A DNA stretch of 33,786 nucleotides from positions 1 through 33,786 of the forward strand of contig LRMT01000278.1 of NCBI GenBank assembly GCA_001725945.1, in the 5' to 3' direction. A program made the translations under genes and the position numbers. Shown here piece by piece: positions 1-9,047 of this stretch; positions within the stretch are counted from its first letter, which is position 1; every line of letters starts with the position of its first letter. Source of the DNA: Cupriavidus sp. UYMMa02A (GTDB taxonomy: Bacteria > Pseudomonadota > Gammaproteobacteria > Burkholderiales > Burkholderiaceae). Under the pieces are notes generated by a model. It saw nothing but the letters and a program-made list of their open reading frames with translations, ran no database searches and was not told where the DNA came from.

Positions 1-3
1 CTC

Positions 4-27
4 CCCTCTCCCGCTTGCGGGAGAGGG
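4..27. repeat. REP-like palindrome, copy 1
   Basis: This is a perfect inverted repeat with 11-base arms (CCCTCTCCCGC and its complement) around a TT loop, upstream of livH. The same unit recurs at 3541, 4429, 14951, 25422, 25518, 26840 and 26936, always between genes. Its role is unknown; such hairpins may stabilise mRNA or bind nucleoid proteins. Confidence 0.85.
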
Positions 28-73
28 AGCAGACAGCGGTATAGTTGGACTTATACGCAAGCAAAGGCAAACC

Positions 74-982
74 ATGACGTTCTTCATTGAATCCTGCTCG
101 GCGGCTTGCTGTCGGGCTGATGTACTCGCTGGTGGCGCTGGGCTTCGTGCTGATCTACAAGGCTCGGGCGTGTTCAACTTCGCGCAGGCGCGATGGTCTA
201 CTTTGCCGCGCTGGCGGTGGTGGGCCTGATGGACAAGGGCTTGCCGATGTGGGCCGCCGTGATCGGCGCCTTCGTCGTGATGATCGTGGTCGGCATGAGC
301 ACCGAGCGCTTCGTGCTGCGCAAGCTGGTCAACCAGCCGCCCATCACGCTGTTCATGGCTACCATCGGCCTGTCGTTCTTCCTGGAGGGCCTGGGGCCGC
401 TGTTGTTTGGCAACGAAGTGCGCCCGATCAATCTCGGCATCGTCGACGAACCGATCGAGGCGATCCTGACGCGCTTCAATATCGTCCTCTCCAAGTTCGA
501 CATCGCCGCCGCCGCGATTGCCGGCGTGCTGGTCGGCTCGCTGGCGCTGTTTTTCCAGTACACCAAGGTGGGCCGCGCACTGCGTGCGGTGGCTGACGAC
601 CACCAGGCCGCGCTGTCGCTGGGCATTCCGCTGCAGCATATCTGGGCGATCGTGTGGGGCGTGGCGGGTTTCGTTGCGCTGGTGGCCGGCATGCTGTGGG
701 GCTCGCGCAATGGCGTGCAGTTCGCGCTGACGCTGACCGCGCTGAAGGCGCTGCCGGTGCTGATCCTCGGCGGCTTTACCTCGGTGCCTGGCGCCATTGT
801 CGGCGGCTGATCATCGGTGCCTCGGAGAAGCTCGCCGAGATCTACATCCCGCCGGTGTTCCAGTCGGCGTTCGGCGGCAACTTCGGCGGCATCGAAGGCT
901 GGTTCCCGTATGTGTTTGCGCTGCTGTTCCTGCTGGTCAGGCCCGAGGCCTGTTCGGCGAGAAGCATATCGACCGCGTCTGA
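74..982 (+). CDS. livH: Branched-chain amino acid-type ABC transporter permease, LivH family (frameshifted as read)
   Basis: This is an inner-membrane permease of the LivH family, one of the two membrane subunits of a HAAT-type importer. The reconstructed product is about 304 residues with multiple hydrophobic segments; the centre (193-810) contains clear family sequence such as ITLFMATIGLSFFLEG, and the end reads ...FGEKHIDRV. As written it is broken by about six one-base losses, near 92 (CCC to CC), 115, 163 and 808 (GGCC to GGC), and 187 and 946 (GGG to GG). Restoring these gives one continuous frame from ATG 74 to TGA 980-982. A weak AAGG lies before the ATG. livM follows after 26 bases. 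The losses are probably sequencing errors, since conserved sequence continues in the next frame each time. The substrate cannot be told from the permease. Confidence 0.88.
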
Positions 983-1008
983 ACCGACTTCGCTCCAGGA
1001 GACTTTCC

Positions 1009-2085
1009 ATGTTCTATCGTGAAGCCGGCCAGTTCAAGACGAGCTACGTCGCCGACAGCCAGATCTTCCCCATCCGCCAGGACCGCATCGGCTTTGCGGT
1101 GCTGATGGCGGTGGCCTTCGGGGTGATTCCGTTCGTCGGGTCGGAATACTGGTTCACGGCCATCCTGATCCCGTTCCTGATCTTCTCGCTCGCGGCACTG
1201 GGCCTGAACATCCTCACGGGTTACGCCGGGCAGCTGTCGCTCGGCACGGCGGCCTTCATGGCCGTGGGCGCCTACGCCGCGTACAACTTCCAGCTCCGCA
1301 TCGAGGGGATGCCGGTGCTGCTCACCTTCATCCTCGCGGGCCTGTCGGCGGCGGTGGTGGGCGTGGCCTTCGGCCTGCCGTCGCTGCGCATCAAAGGGTT
1401 CTACCTGGCGGTGGCGACGCTGGCCGCGCAGTTCTTCGTGGTGTGGGCGCTGACCAAGTTTCCCTGGTTCTCCAACAACAGTTCATCGGGCGTGATCACC
1501 GCGCAGCGGCTGGACCTGTTCGGCATTGCCATCGACACGCCGGTAAAGAAGTACCTGTTCGTGCTGGGACTCGTCACGGTGCTGGCGTTCATCGCCAAGA
1601 ACCTGGTGCGCTCGGCCACCGGCCGTGCATGGATGTCGGTGCGCGACATGGACGTGGCGGCCGAGGTGATCGGCATTCCGCTGATGCGCACCAAGCTGCT
1701 GGCCTTTGCGGTGAGTTCGTTCTACTGCGGCGTGGCCGGCGCGCTGTACGCGTTCTGCTACCTCGGTTCTGTCGAGCCGGATGGCTTCTCGCTCGACCTG
1801 TCGTTCCGCGTGCTGTTCATGATCATCATCGGCGGCGTGGGCAGCATCCTGGGATCGTTCCTCGGCGCGGCCTTCATCCTGCTGCTGCCGATTTTCCTGG
1901 ACAACGTGCTGCCGCCGCTGGCATCGATGCTGCACCTGCCGTTCACGAATGCCACGGTATCGCATATCCAGTTGATGGTGTTCGGCGGCCTGATCATCTT
2001 TTTCCTGATCGTGGAGCCGCACGGACTGGCGCGGCTGTGGCAGATTGCCAAGGAGAAGCTGAGGCTGTGGCCATTCCCGCACTAG
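1009..2085 (+). CDS. livM: Branched-chain amino acid-type ABC transporter permease, LivM family
   Basis: This is the second membrane subunit of the importer, 358 residues and intact. The start at ATG 1009 is chosen because an AGGAGA ribosome site lies just ahead; an upstream extension of the frame is only the tail of livH read in another frame. A hydrophilic N-terminus of about 20 residues is followed by hydrophobic helices. The LivM hallmark GYAGQLSLG is present, and so is a cytoplasmic loop around RSATGRAWMSVRDMDVAAEVIG, which in this superfamily contacts the ATPase. The last helix ends in FLIVEPHGLARLW, typical of LivM. The binding-protein gene follows after 83 bases, so the genes are probably one operon. 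Confidence 0.93.
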   Translation: MFYREAGQFKTSYVADSQIFPIRQDRIGFAVLMAVAFGVIPFVGSEYWFTAILIPFLIFSLAALGLNILTGYAGQLSLGTAAFMAVGAYAAYNFQLRIEGMPVLLTFILAGLSAAVVGVAFGLPSLRIKGFYLAVATLAAQFFVVWALTKFPWFSNNSSSGVITAQRLDLFGIAIDTPVKKYLFVLGLVTVLAFIAKNLVRSATGRAWMSVRDMDVAAEVIGIPLMRTKLLAFAVSSFYCGVAGALYAFCYLGSVEPDGFSLDLSFRVLFMIIIGGVGSILGSFLGAAFILLLPIFLDNVLPPLASMLHLPFTNATVSHIQLMVFGGLIIFFLIVEPHGLARLWQIAKEKLRLWPFPH

Positions 2086-2168
2086 TTGCATTCCCCATTT
2101 TCTGACGTAGCGTTCCATCAAACGGGTACCCCATAACAAACGCACCTGCCAAGGTGAAGGAGACTGTC

Positions 2169-3506
2169 ATGACAACCCTGATTCGCAATGTGCAGCGTGC
2201 CGTGCTGGCCGCAAGCGCCGCGGCCGCACTGATGGTGCCGGCGGCCTCCGCGCTGGCGCAGGCCAACGAGCAGTTCGTGGCGCTGCCGAGCTACCGCGTG
2301 GGCCCCTATGGCGCCAATGGGCAGTCCTGGTATGGCGGCTTCGTCGACTACCTGAACTACGTCAACCTCAAGGACGGTGGCGTCAATGGCGTCAAGCTGA
2401 GCTGGGAAGAGTGCGAGACGGAATACAACAACGCCAAGGGTGTGGAGTGCTATGAACGCCTGAAGGCGAAGAACACCACCACCAAGGGCACCGCCTATCA
2501 CTCGATGTCGACGGGCATCTCGTACGCGCTGGTCGACAAGACCGCCGCCGACAAGGTGCCGCTGGTGATGATGGGCTATGGCCGCACGGATGCAGTGGAT
2601 GGCTCGGTGTTCCCCTATGCCTTCCCGCTGGTGACGACCTACCAGATGCAGGTGTCGGCCATCGTGAAATACCTGGCGACCAAGAATGGCGGCTCGCTCG
2701 CCGGCAAGAAGATTGTCTACCTGTACCACGACTCGGCCTATGGCAAGGAGCCGATCGTCGCGCTGCAAGCTGAAGCCAGGCTCGGCAAGTTCAACCTGGT
2801 GGAGATCCCGGTGGCGCACCCGGGCAACGAGCAGGGCGCGCAGTGGCTGAAGATCCGCCAGGAGAACCCGGACTACGTGATCTTCTGGGGCTGGGGCGTG
2901 ATGAACCAGACCGCGCTGAAGGCGGCGCAGAAAGTGGGCTTCCCGCGTGACAAGATGATCGGCTCGTGGTGGGCAGGCTCCGAAGAAGACACCGTGCCGG
3001 CCGGCGAGGCTGCCAAGGGCTACATGAGCGCCACCTGGAACGTGGCGGGCAAGAGCGTGCCCCTGATCGCCGACATCGACAAGGTGGTGTACGGCGCCGG
3101 CAAGGGCAATATGCAGGACAAGAACAAGGTGGGATCGGTGCTCTACAACCGCGGCGTTTCGGCTGCCGTCGTGACCGTCGAGGCCATTCGCGTTGCGCAG
3201 GCGAAGTTCGGCAAGGGCAAGGTGATGAGCGGCGAGCACATGCGCTGGGCGTTCGAGAACCTCAACCTTACAAATGCGCGCCTGCAGCAGCTTGGCGCCA
3301 CCGGCCTGCTGCCGGAGATCAAGACCAGTTGCGAGAACCACGAGGGCTCCGGCAAGGTGAAGATCCAGCAGTGGGACGGTACCAAGTGGGTGGTCGTATC
3401 CGACTGGATCGAAGGCAACAAGAACCTGATCCACCCCTTGTTCAAGGCGACTGCTGCGCAGTACGCGAAGGAAAAGGGGATCACGCCGGGCTGCTCGAGT
3501 TTGTGA
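2169..3506 (+). CDS. Periplasmic substrate-binding protein of a LivK-like ABC importer
   Basis: This is the solute-binding subunit (periplasmic-binding-protein type I fold, Peripla_BP_6 group), 445 residues and intact. The start at ATG 2169 follows a strong GAAGGAGA site. Residues 1 to about 32 form a Sec signal peptide with a basic start, an alanine-rich core and cleavage near ALAQA-NE. The mature part shows the two-lobe pattern, with GPYGANGQSWYGGFVDY near the start and KKIVYLYHDSAYGKEP at the start of the second lobe. At about 445 residues it is longer than classical LivK (about 370). It belongs to the group often encoded beside CoA ligases in Burkholderiales. The ligand is unknown; an aromatic or short organic acid is an inference from the neighbouring ligase. 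Confidence 0.9.
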   Translation: MTTLIRNVQRAVLAASAAAALMVPAASALAQANEQFVALPSYRVGPYGANGQSWYGGFVDYLNYVNLKDGGVNGVKLSWEECETEYNNAKGVECYERLKAKNTTTKGTAYHSMSTGISYALVDKTAADKVPLVMMGYGRTDAVDGSVFPYAFPLVTTYQMQVSAIVKYLATKNGGSLAGKKIVYLYHDSAYGKEPIVALQAEARLGKFNLVEIPVAHPGNEQGAQWLKIRQENPDYVIFWGWGVMNQTALKAAQKVGFPRDKMIGSWWAGSEEDTVPAGEAAKGYMSATWNVAGKSVPLIADIDKVVYGAGKGNMQDKNKVGSVLYNRGVSAAVVTVEAIRVAQAKFGKGKVMSGEHMRWAFENLNLTNARLQQLGATGLLPEIKTSCENHEGSGKVKIQQWDGTKWVVVSDWIEGNKNLIHPLFKATAAQYAKEKGITPGCSSL

Positions 3507-3540
3507 TTGCTGCGGCGGCGAACACCGCCAATTGTGTGCA

Positions 3541-3565
3541 CTCCTCTCCCGCAGGCGGGGGAGGG
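3541..3565. repeat. REP-like palindrome, copy 2 (degenerate)
   Basis: A diverged copy of the CCTCTCCCGC...GCGGG(A/G)GAGGG unit sits in the 89-base gap between the binding-protein gene and livF. The right arm has G where other copies have A. Confidence 0.7.
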
Positions 3566-3595
3566 TGCAGGCCCCGGACAATTGAGAGCCGTACC

Positions 3596-4411
3596 ATGAC
3601 CCTCCTCTGCGTCAACAACATCGAAGTCATCTACGATCACGTGATCCTGGTGCTCAAGGGCGTGTCGCTCGAAGTGCCGGAGGGCAAGATCGTCGCGCTG
3701 CTGGGCGCCAACGGCGCGGGCAAGACCACCACGCTCAAGGCCATCTCCAACCTGCTGCATGCGGAGCGTGGCGACGTCACCAAGGGCTCGATCGAATACC
3801 GCGGCGACCGCGTCGACCAGCTCACGCCGAACGACCTTGTCCGGCGCGGCGTGATCCAGGTGATGGAAGGCCGGCACTGCTTTGCCCACCTCACCATCGA
3901 AGAGAACCTGCTGACCGGCGCCTATACGCGCGGGCTGTCGCGCGGCGAGACGCGCGACGAGCTGGAAAAGATCTACGCCTACTTCCCGCGCCTGAAGACG
4001 CGCCGCAAGTCGCAGGCGGGCTACACCTCGGGCGGCGAGCAGCAGATGTGCGCGATCGGCCGGGCCATGATGGCCAAGCCCGCGATGATCCTGCTCGATG
4101 AGCCGTCGATGGGCCTCGCGCCCCAGATCGTCGAAGAGATCTTCGAGATCGTGCGCGACCTGAACACCCGCGAAAAGGTCAGCTTCCTGCTGGCCGAACA
4201 GAACACCATGGTGGCGTTGCGCTATGCCGACTACGGCTACATCCTCGAGAATGGCCGCGTGGTGATGGACGGCGACGCCGAATCGTTGCGCACCAACGAG
4301 GACGTCAAGGAGTTCTACCTTGGCGTGGCGGCCAACGACGCGGATGGCGCAGAGAGGAAGTCGTTCCGCGATGTGAAGAGCTATCGCCGAAGGAAGCGCT
4401 GGCTGGCCTAG
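3596..4411 (+). CDS. livF: ABC transporter ATP-binding protein, LivF family
   Basis: This is the ATPase subunit that drives the importer, 271 residues and intact. ATG 3596 starts the conserved domain; the open frame continues upstream only through the end of the preceding gene. Walker A is GANGAGKTT, the ABC signature is SGGEQQ (the usual Q in SGGQQ is E), and Walker B is MILLDEP followed by the LivF-typical SMGLAPQIVEEIF. A charged tail of about 25 residues (DADGAERKSFRDVKSYRRRKRW) extends past the usual end of LivF. Such tails are seen in copies linked to CoA ligases. No LivG partner is in the window, so it probably lies left of position 1. Confidence 0.93.
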   Translation: MTLLCVNNIEVIYDHVILVLKGVSLEVPEGKIVALLGANGAGKTTTLKAISNLLHAERGDVTKGSIEYRGDRVDQLTPNDLVRRGVIQVMEGRHCFAHLTIEENLLTGAYTRGLSRGETRDELEKIYAYFPRLKTRRKSQAGYTSGGEQQMCAIGRAMMAKPAMILLDEPSMGLAPQIVEEIFEIVRDLNTREKVSFLLAEQNTMVALRYADYGYILENGRVVMDGDAESLRTNEDVKEFYLGVAANDADGAERKSFRDVKSYRRRKRWLA

Positions 4412-4428
4412 CACATGCCAACTGTTTT

Positions 4429-4453
4429 CCCTCTCCCCTCAGTGGGAGAGGGG
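4429..4453. repeat. REP-like palindrome, copy 3
   Basis: Nine-base arms CCCTCTCCC and GGGAGAGGG enclose CTCAGT in the gap between livF and the CoA ligase gene. Apart from this hairpin the 89-base gap shows no clear promoter and no clear ribosome site for the ligase. Confidence 0.75.
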
Positions 4454-4500
4454 AGCACCGACCCCGCCGCATTCCCCAATTTATCGCGTCGTACTACACC

Positions 4501-5748
4501 ATGCCTGAATACTTCGATTCGCTCGAAACCCGTGCGCCGGACGTCCGCGAGCAGGCGCTGCTTGCTGCGCTGTCACGCCAGGTCGCCCATGCGCGAGCCC
4601 ATGCGCCGTATTTCGCCGAGGCGCTGCGCGACGTGGATCCGGCCACGTTGACCACACGTGAGTCGCTGGCCGCGCTGCCGGTGACGCGCAAGTCGGACCT
4701 GAGCGCGCGCCAGAAGAGCATGCCGCCGCTCGGCGGGCTCAACGCCACGCCCCTGGGCGGCCTGCGCCACATCTTTCAGTCGCCGGGCCCGATCCACGAG
4801 CCCGACGGCCACGACGCCGACTGGTGGCGCATTGCGCGCGCGATGTTCGCGGCAGGATTCCGTTCGGGCGATCTGGTCTACAACACCTTCTCCTACCACT
4901 TCACGCGCCGGCATGATGATGGAAACTGGTGCGCACCGGCTTGGCTGCTGCGTGTTTCCGGCTGGCGTGGGACAGACCGAGTCGCAGGTGCAGGCACTCG
5001 CCAGCCTGCAGCCATCGGCCTACGCGGGCACGCCGTCCTTCCTCAAGCTGCTGCTGGAGCGCGGCGCGGAACTGGGCACGCCATGCCACAGCCTGTCCAA
5101 GGCGCTGGTCTCGGGCGAGGCGCTCCCGCCGTCGCTGCGCGGCTGGTTCCAGGAGCGCGGCATTCGCGTGCAGCAGATGTATGGCACCGCCGATCTCGGC
5201 CTCATCGCCTACGAAACGGAGGGCGGTGACGGCTGGGTCGTCGATGAAGGCGTGCTGGTCGAGATCGTCGAGCCGGGCGGCACGAAGCCTATGCCCGAGG
5301 GCGAAACCGGGGAGGTGGTGGTGACCGTGCTCGGCAACGGCGACTATCCGCTGATCCGCTTCGGCACCGGTGACCTGTCGGCCATCGTCACCGATTCCTC
5401 GCACCGCGCGAGCCCGTGCGGTCGTACCAATATCCGCCTCAAGGGCTGGCTTGGCGCGCGGACCAGACCACCAAGGTCAAGGGCATGTTCGTGCATCCGG
5501 GCCAGGTCGCCGACGTACTGCGCCGCCATCCGGAGATCCGCGCCGCGCGGCTGGTCGTGACCGGTACCATGGGCGCCGACGTGATGACGCTGCATTGCGA
5601 CGTCACGCGAGAAGACGACGGCCTGAAGCGGGCCGTGGCGGAGTCGTTGCGAGAAGTGATGCGCCTGCGCGGCGAGGTGGTGTTCGTGCCGGCAGACTCG
5701 CTGCCGCAGGACGGCAAAGTGATCGAGGACGCGCGCCGTTACGACTAG
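4501..5748 (+). CDS. Phenylacetate-CoA ligase-like AMP-forming enzyme (frameshifted as read)
   Basis: This is a member of the ANL superfamily, PaaK-like branch, which activates a carboxylic acid to its CoA thioester using ATP. The product is about 415 residues, close to PaaK length. It has SYHFT(P)AGMMMETGA in the middle, then YAGTPSFLKLLLE, the adenylate-site YGTADLGLIAYE, GDLSAI, and the C-terminal hinge region PCGRTN...KGWLGRADQTTKVKGMFVHP. Two breaks are seen: near 4905 (two bases lost or one gained) and near 5452 (GGCC to GGC). Both flanks are conserved, so error is likely. It lies behind the ABC importer, which suggests that the imported acid is activated here. The exact substrate cannot be read. 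Its stop overlaps the convergent ybaN-like stop at CTAG. Confidence 0.87.
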
Positions 5749-6197
5749 TTGCCGTGCCCGCCCGGTGGCCGGGTGGGCAAGCGCAACATCCAGATGCTGA
5801 CCGCGGCCGCACAGGCAATCAGCGCCGCCGATGCCAGCGGCCGTGCGCGCATCAGCCACGCCGTCGCCCCCATCGACGTCCACATCATCACCAGCGCCAG
5901 GCACTTGGCCCGCAGCGGAATGCTGTGGTGGCGCTGCCAGTCGCTGACCAGTGGGCCAAAGCGCGGGTGCTCTAGCAGCCAGCCATGAAAGCGCTCCGAG
6001 CCGCGCGCGAAGCAGGCCGCTGCGAGCAGCACGAACGGCGTGGTCGGCAGCACCGGCAGGAAGATCCCGATAATGCCAAGCAAAAGGCTTGTCGCGCCCA
6101 GCGTGACCCACATCGCGCGCAGCAGCCGCTGCCGGCGGCTCAGTGCGACCGGGGCAGCAAGCTCAGGCTCGGGCGTGTCGTGGTGCAGCGACGGCAA
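5745..6197 (-). CDS. ybaN: YbaN/DUF454 family inner-membrane protein
   Basis: This is a small integral membrane protein of unknown function, 150 residues and intact. The family signature GIIGIFLPVLPTTPFVLLAAACFARGS is clear at about residues 41-67, followed by RFHGWLLEHPRFGPLV. Two or three hydrophobic helices follow a hydrophilic N-terminus of about 25 residues that is longer than in E. coli YbaN. It is convergent with the CoA ligase gene, with stops overlapping by three bases, and lies 15 bases downstream of the nitronate monooxygenase gene on the same strand, so it may be cotranscribed with it. Confidence 0.88.
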   Translation of the reverse strand: MPSLHHDTPEPELAAPVALSRRQRLLRAMWVTLGATSLLLGIIGIFLPVLPTTPFVLLAAACFARGSERFHGWLLEHPRFGPLVSDWQRHHSIPLRAKCLALVMMWTSMGATAWLMRARPLASAALIACAAAVSIWMLRLPTRPPGGHGN

Positions 6198-6212
6198 TGG
6201 AGAAAAGCGGGC

Positions 6213-7186
6213 TTAGCGCGCGATACCGAGCCGCGCCTTGGCCGCGTCGTACTCGGCCTTCATGCGCGCGACGATCTCGCCGGCGGGCGGGATATCGTGG
6301 ATCTGCCCCACGCCTTGGCCCGCGCCCCAGATCTCCTTCCATGCCTTGGCCTTCGAGCTGCCGCTGGAAAAATCCATCTTGCTCTTGTCGGCTGCCGGCA
6401 GGTTGTCCGGATCGAGGCCGGCACCGACGATGCTTTCGCGGATGTAGTTGCCGTGCACCCCGGTGAAGAGGTTCGTGTAGATGATGTCGCCGCGGCCGAG
6501 CCCGTGATCGACTGCTTGTACGCTTCGTTGGCGTGCGCTTCCTGCGAGGCGATGAAGCGCGTGCCCACGTAGCAAAGTCGGCACCCATGGCCTGCGCGGC
6601 CAACACGGCGTCGCCCGTGGCGATCGAGCCCGACAGCGCGATCGGGCCATCGAAGATCTTGCGCACTTCGCCCACCAGCGCGAACGGTGACAGCATGCCG
6701 GCATGGCCACCAGCGCCTGCCGCCACCAGGATCAGGCCATCCACGCCGGCTTCCAACGCCTTCTCGGCATGGCGCAGGCTGATCACGTCATGAAGCACGA
6801 TGCCGCCGTAGCTGTGCACGGCGTCGATCATTTCCTTGACCGGCGCGCGCAGCGAGGTGATGAAGATCGGCACCTTGTGGTCCACGCAGACCTTTACGTC
6901 GTGTTCAAGCGCGCGTCGACGTATGCACGATCTGGTTCACCGCGATCGGGCCGACCGGCTTGCCGGGATTGGCGGCCTGGAAGCTGGCCAGCTCTTCCTG
7001 CATCTGCGTGAGCCATTCGTCGAGCAACTCGGCCGGGCGTGCGTTCAGCGCCGGGAACGAGCCGACAATGCCGGCCTTGCACTGCGCCAGCACCAGTTCC
7101 GGATAGCTGACGATGAACATCGGCGATGCAATGACGGGAAGGGCCAGGTTTTGCAGCACCTGGGGCAGTTGTCGGGCGGCGGGCAT
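6213..7186 (-). CDS. Nitronate monooxygenase (2-nitropropane dioxygenase family), frameshifted as read
   Basis: This is an FMN-dependent TIM-barrel enzyme that oxidises alkyl nitronates such as propionate 3-nitronate. About 325 residues can be reconstructed. It starts MPAARQLPQVLQNLALPVIASPMFIVS, preceded by a good TTCAGGAGA site at 7191-7199. The barrel motifs include HDVISLRHAEKALEAGVDG, the FMN phosphate-binding GAGGHAG, and DGPIALSGSIATG. The C-terminus carries IYTNLFTGVHGNYIRESIV. Four one-base losses break it, near 6919 and 6905 (two close together), 6574 and 6487. Conserved sequence resumes in the next frame every time. It probably detoxifies nitronates; a link to the flanking aromatic pathways is not shown. 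Confidence 0.86.
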
Positions 7187-7229
7187 GGTGTCTCCTGAAC
7201 CACGTGCGGGCGCGGTGGCACCCTGAAAT

Positions 7230-7248
7230 GAACGGTCGTTCGATTATA
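7230..7248 (-). promoter_or_regulatory. Promoter -10 and adjacent palindromic operator for the nitronate monooxygenase gene
   Basis: On the minus strand a perfect TATAAT (7243-7248) is followed directly by the dyad GAACG-N2-CGTTC (7230-7241), about 45 bases ahead of the ATG. The dyad resembles TetR-family operators in betaproteobacteria and would overlap the start of transcription, so repression is the likely mode. A convincing -35 box was not found, and no TetR gene is in the window. Confidence 0.5.
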
Positions 7249-7310
7249 GGGAGTTTCGGATTGTGGCGGCTAGAAGCGTCAATCTACGCCATTTTCCGGA
7301 GGGCGCGTGC

Positions 7311-8060
7311 CTAAGGCCCTGCTTCTTCGTCCGTCTGCTCAGGCGGACCCGGCATCGCAGATGCGACATCTGACACCGCGCGGCCATGCTTCGGACGCGG
7401 ACATGTCGACCTCAGGCCATCAATGTGTTCTTGCAGGCCCTCGGGGATGTCTCGCCACATCGGGTCAAGAATAAAATCGATACCCTCCCGGCGGGCCTGC
7501 TTGGCGGCTGGGACAAAGTCTGCATCCCCGGCAATCAGGACAATCTGATCTACCTGCCGCTTGAACGCCAGCGAAGCGACATCGATTCCGACGCGCATAT
7601 CAACGCCTTTCTGCTTCGTATCAACGCGCACATCTTCCGGCTTGAGACAGTCCAGGGTGATCTTGCGCTTCAACAGATCGGCAATTCGCTCCGGTCGTAT
7701 CGTCCAGGTTGTATGCGTCGACAATTGGCCGAGCCGTAGGGCCAACTTGCGCTTGGCGCGAAGTCGTGCATGCAAGGTCCGACGAAAGACTGCTTCATCC
7801 GATTTGCCGAAATCTATTGCCTTACCCGTAATTGGGTGATGCATTTTCTTGTCGAGGGGCGGGCAATCGTAGAAGAAGATGCGATACAGGTCGCGCGTCG
7901 GACCGGCTGGCGCGCCGTTGCGTCTCGGAGGCACAAGATGCGCGCACGCCCACGAATGCGCACAGTCCGCAGCATGATGGGCGTCATATGCGCGCTCGGG
8001 CTCCAGCGAGCGGAATCGTTTGATGAAGTAGGCGCCGTCGATGAGAATGGCTGTCGGCAT
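7311..8060 (-). CDS. NYN domain (PIN-like/DUF88) protein
   Basis: This 249-residue protein resembles the NYN/LabA-like family, whose members share the PIN nuclease fold and are thought to act on RNA. The start is set at ATG 8060, which opens directly into the first core strand MPTAILIDGAYFIKRF with its acidic residue; an upstream in-frame extension to 8153 lacks family sequence. Other core elements are GVDMRVGIDVASLAF, IVLIAGDADFVPAAKQARREG and the closing strand IDFILDPMW. An insert of about 90 residues between the first and second motifs is rich in Arg, Lys and His (for example RLRAKRKLALRLG), and a tail of about 30 residues is proline-rich. It is intact. Target and role are unknown. It sits alone, 124 bases upstream of the nitronate monooxygenase gene. 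Confidence 0.78.
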   Translation of the reverse strand: MPTAILIDGAYFIKRFRSLEPERAYDAHHAADCAHSWACAHLVPPRRNGAPAGPTRDLYRIFFYDCPPLDKKMHHPITGKAIDFGKSDEAVFRRTLHARLRAKRKLALRLGQLSTHTTWTIRPERIADLLKRKITLDCLKPEDVRVDTKQKGVDMRVGIDVASLAFKRQVDQIVLIAGDADFVPAAKQARREGIDFILDPMWRDIPEGLQEHIDGLRSTCPRPKHGRAVSDVASAMPGPPEQTDEEAGP

Positions 8061-8243
8061 GTGCGTCCTTTGGCCGCACGGAATCGCGCGTTCAAGAAGC
8101 AAAACGCCCAAGGGGTCGGCGCGTCCGGGATGTATGGGACGGCTTACTGCCAAGGGCGGGATGTGCGGCCAGTATATCGGCGGGGCTTACGGCACGCAAC
8201 GAACTACGTCCGATGCTGCTTGTTCCTCTGGAGGCCCATCTTG

Positions 8244-9025
8244 CTACTGCTCCAAGGCGGACACCATCTCCGCCGCCGCCTGCTGCAACTCCGGCACAAA
8301 CCGCCGCGTGGCCTCCGCCGGACTGATCGCCTGCTCCAGATAGACGACATTCAGGCTCGCCAGCACCCGTCCCCCCGTTTGGATAGCCACTGCCACCGCC
8401 CCGATCTTCCGCTGATCCGCCCAGTCCCCATGATTGGACCCGAAGCCGTCCTTGCGCGTCTGCCGAATCAGGTTGCGGATATAGGCATCATCCATTGCCA
8501 GCTTGAGCTGTTGTTCACCGCCCGCGCCTGAGCGGAGCACTTCGAGAATGTCTTCGCGCTCGGCATCCGGACACATCGAGAAGTACACGCGGCCGGCGGA
8601 GGTCAGCAGGATCGGCAGCCGCCTGCCGACCATGGAACGGTGAAACGACAGCGGGCTGAACCGGTGCGTGGTCTCGCGGATGATCATGGCGTCGCCGTCT
8701 GGCGTGGTCAGGTCCGAGGGCCACACCACGCGCTGCAGCAGCGTCCCATGATCGGCGGCGCCACGGTGGCGATGCGCTCATCGTCGGTGAAGCCTTCGCT
8801 GAGCGCGCGCACGTCGAGCGTCAGGCGGAAGCTGTCGTCTGACGTACTGCGCCGCACGAAGCCTTCTTCGACCAGCGTTTCCAGCAAACGCCGCACCGTG
8901 GTCCGGTGCAGGCCCGTCGATTCGCTCAGTTGCTGGCTGGTGGCACGGCCGTTTTCCATGGCATTGAGCGCGCGCAGCACCTGCAGGCCGCGTGACAATC
9001 CCCGCACGTTTGCGTATTTGGTCAT
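8244..9025 (-). CDS. mhpR: IclR-family activator of the mhp genes, MhpR (one frameshift as read)
   Basis: This is an IclR-type regulator that in E. coli activates the mhp genes when 3-hydroxyphenylpropionate binds. The N-terminal winged helix-turn-helix is very close to E. coli MhpR as remembered: VRGLSRGLQVLRALN, then GLHRTTVRRLLETL and RRSTSDDSFRLT. The effector domain keeps ETTHRFSPLSFHRSMVGRRLP. The product is about 260 residues. One G is missing near 8746 (GGGG to GGG), splitting the gene between PPIMG and LLQRVVWPSD; the two parts join perfectly when it is restored. It is divergent from mhpA across a 270-base gap that holds an inverted repeat. A short AAGGA ribosome site precedes the ATG. 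No catalytic function is expected. Confidence 0.92.
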
Positions 9026-9047
9026 GGAAAATCCTTAAAAATCAAAG

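Noticed and set aside
2118..3581. A 487-codon minus-strand frame opposite the binding-protein gene
   Set aside because: It is a mirror frame of an intact gene, with no ribosome site or recognisable motif.
8061..8243. Possible gene or RNA between the NYN gene and mhpR
   Set aside because: No frame with a ribosome site, no strong hairpin and no recognisable promoter was found in these 183 bases.
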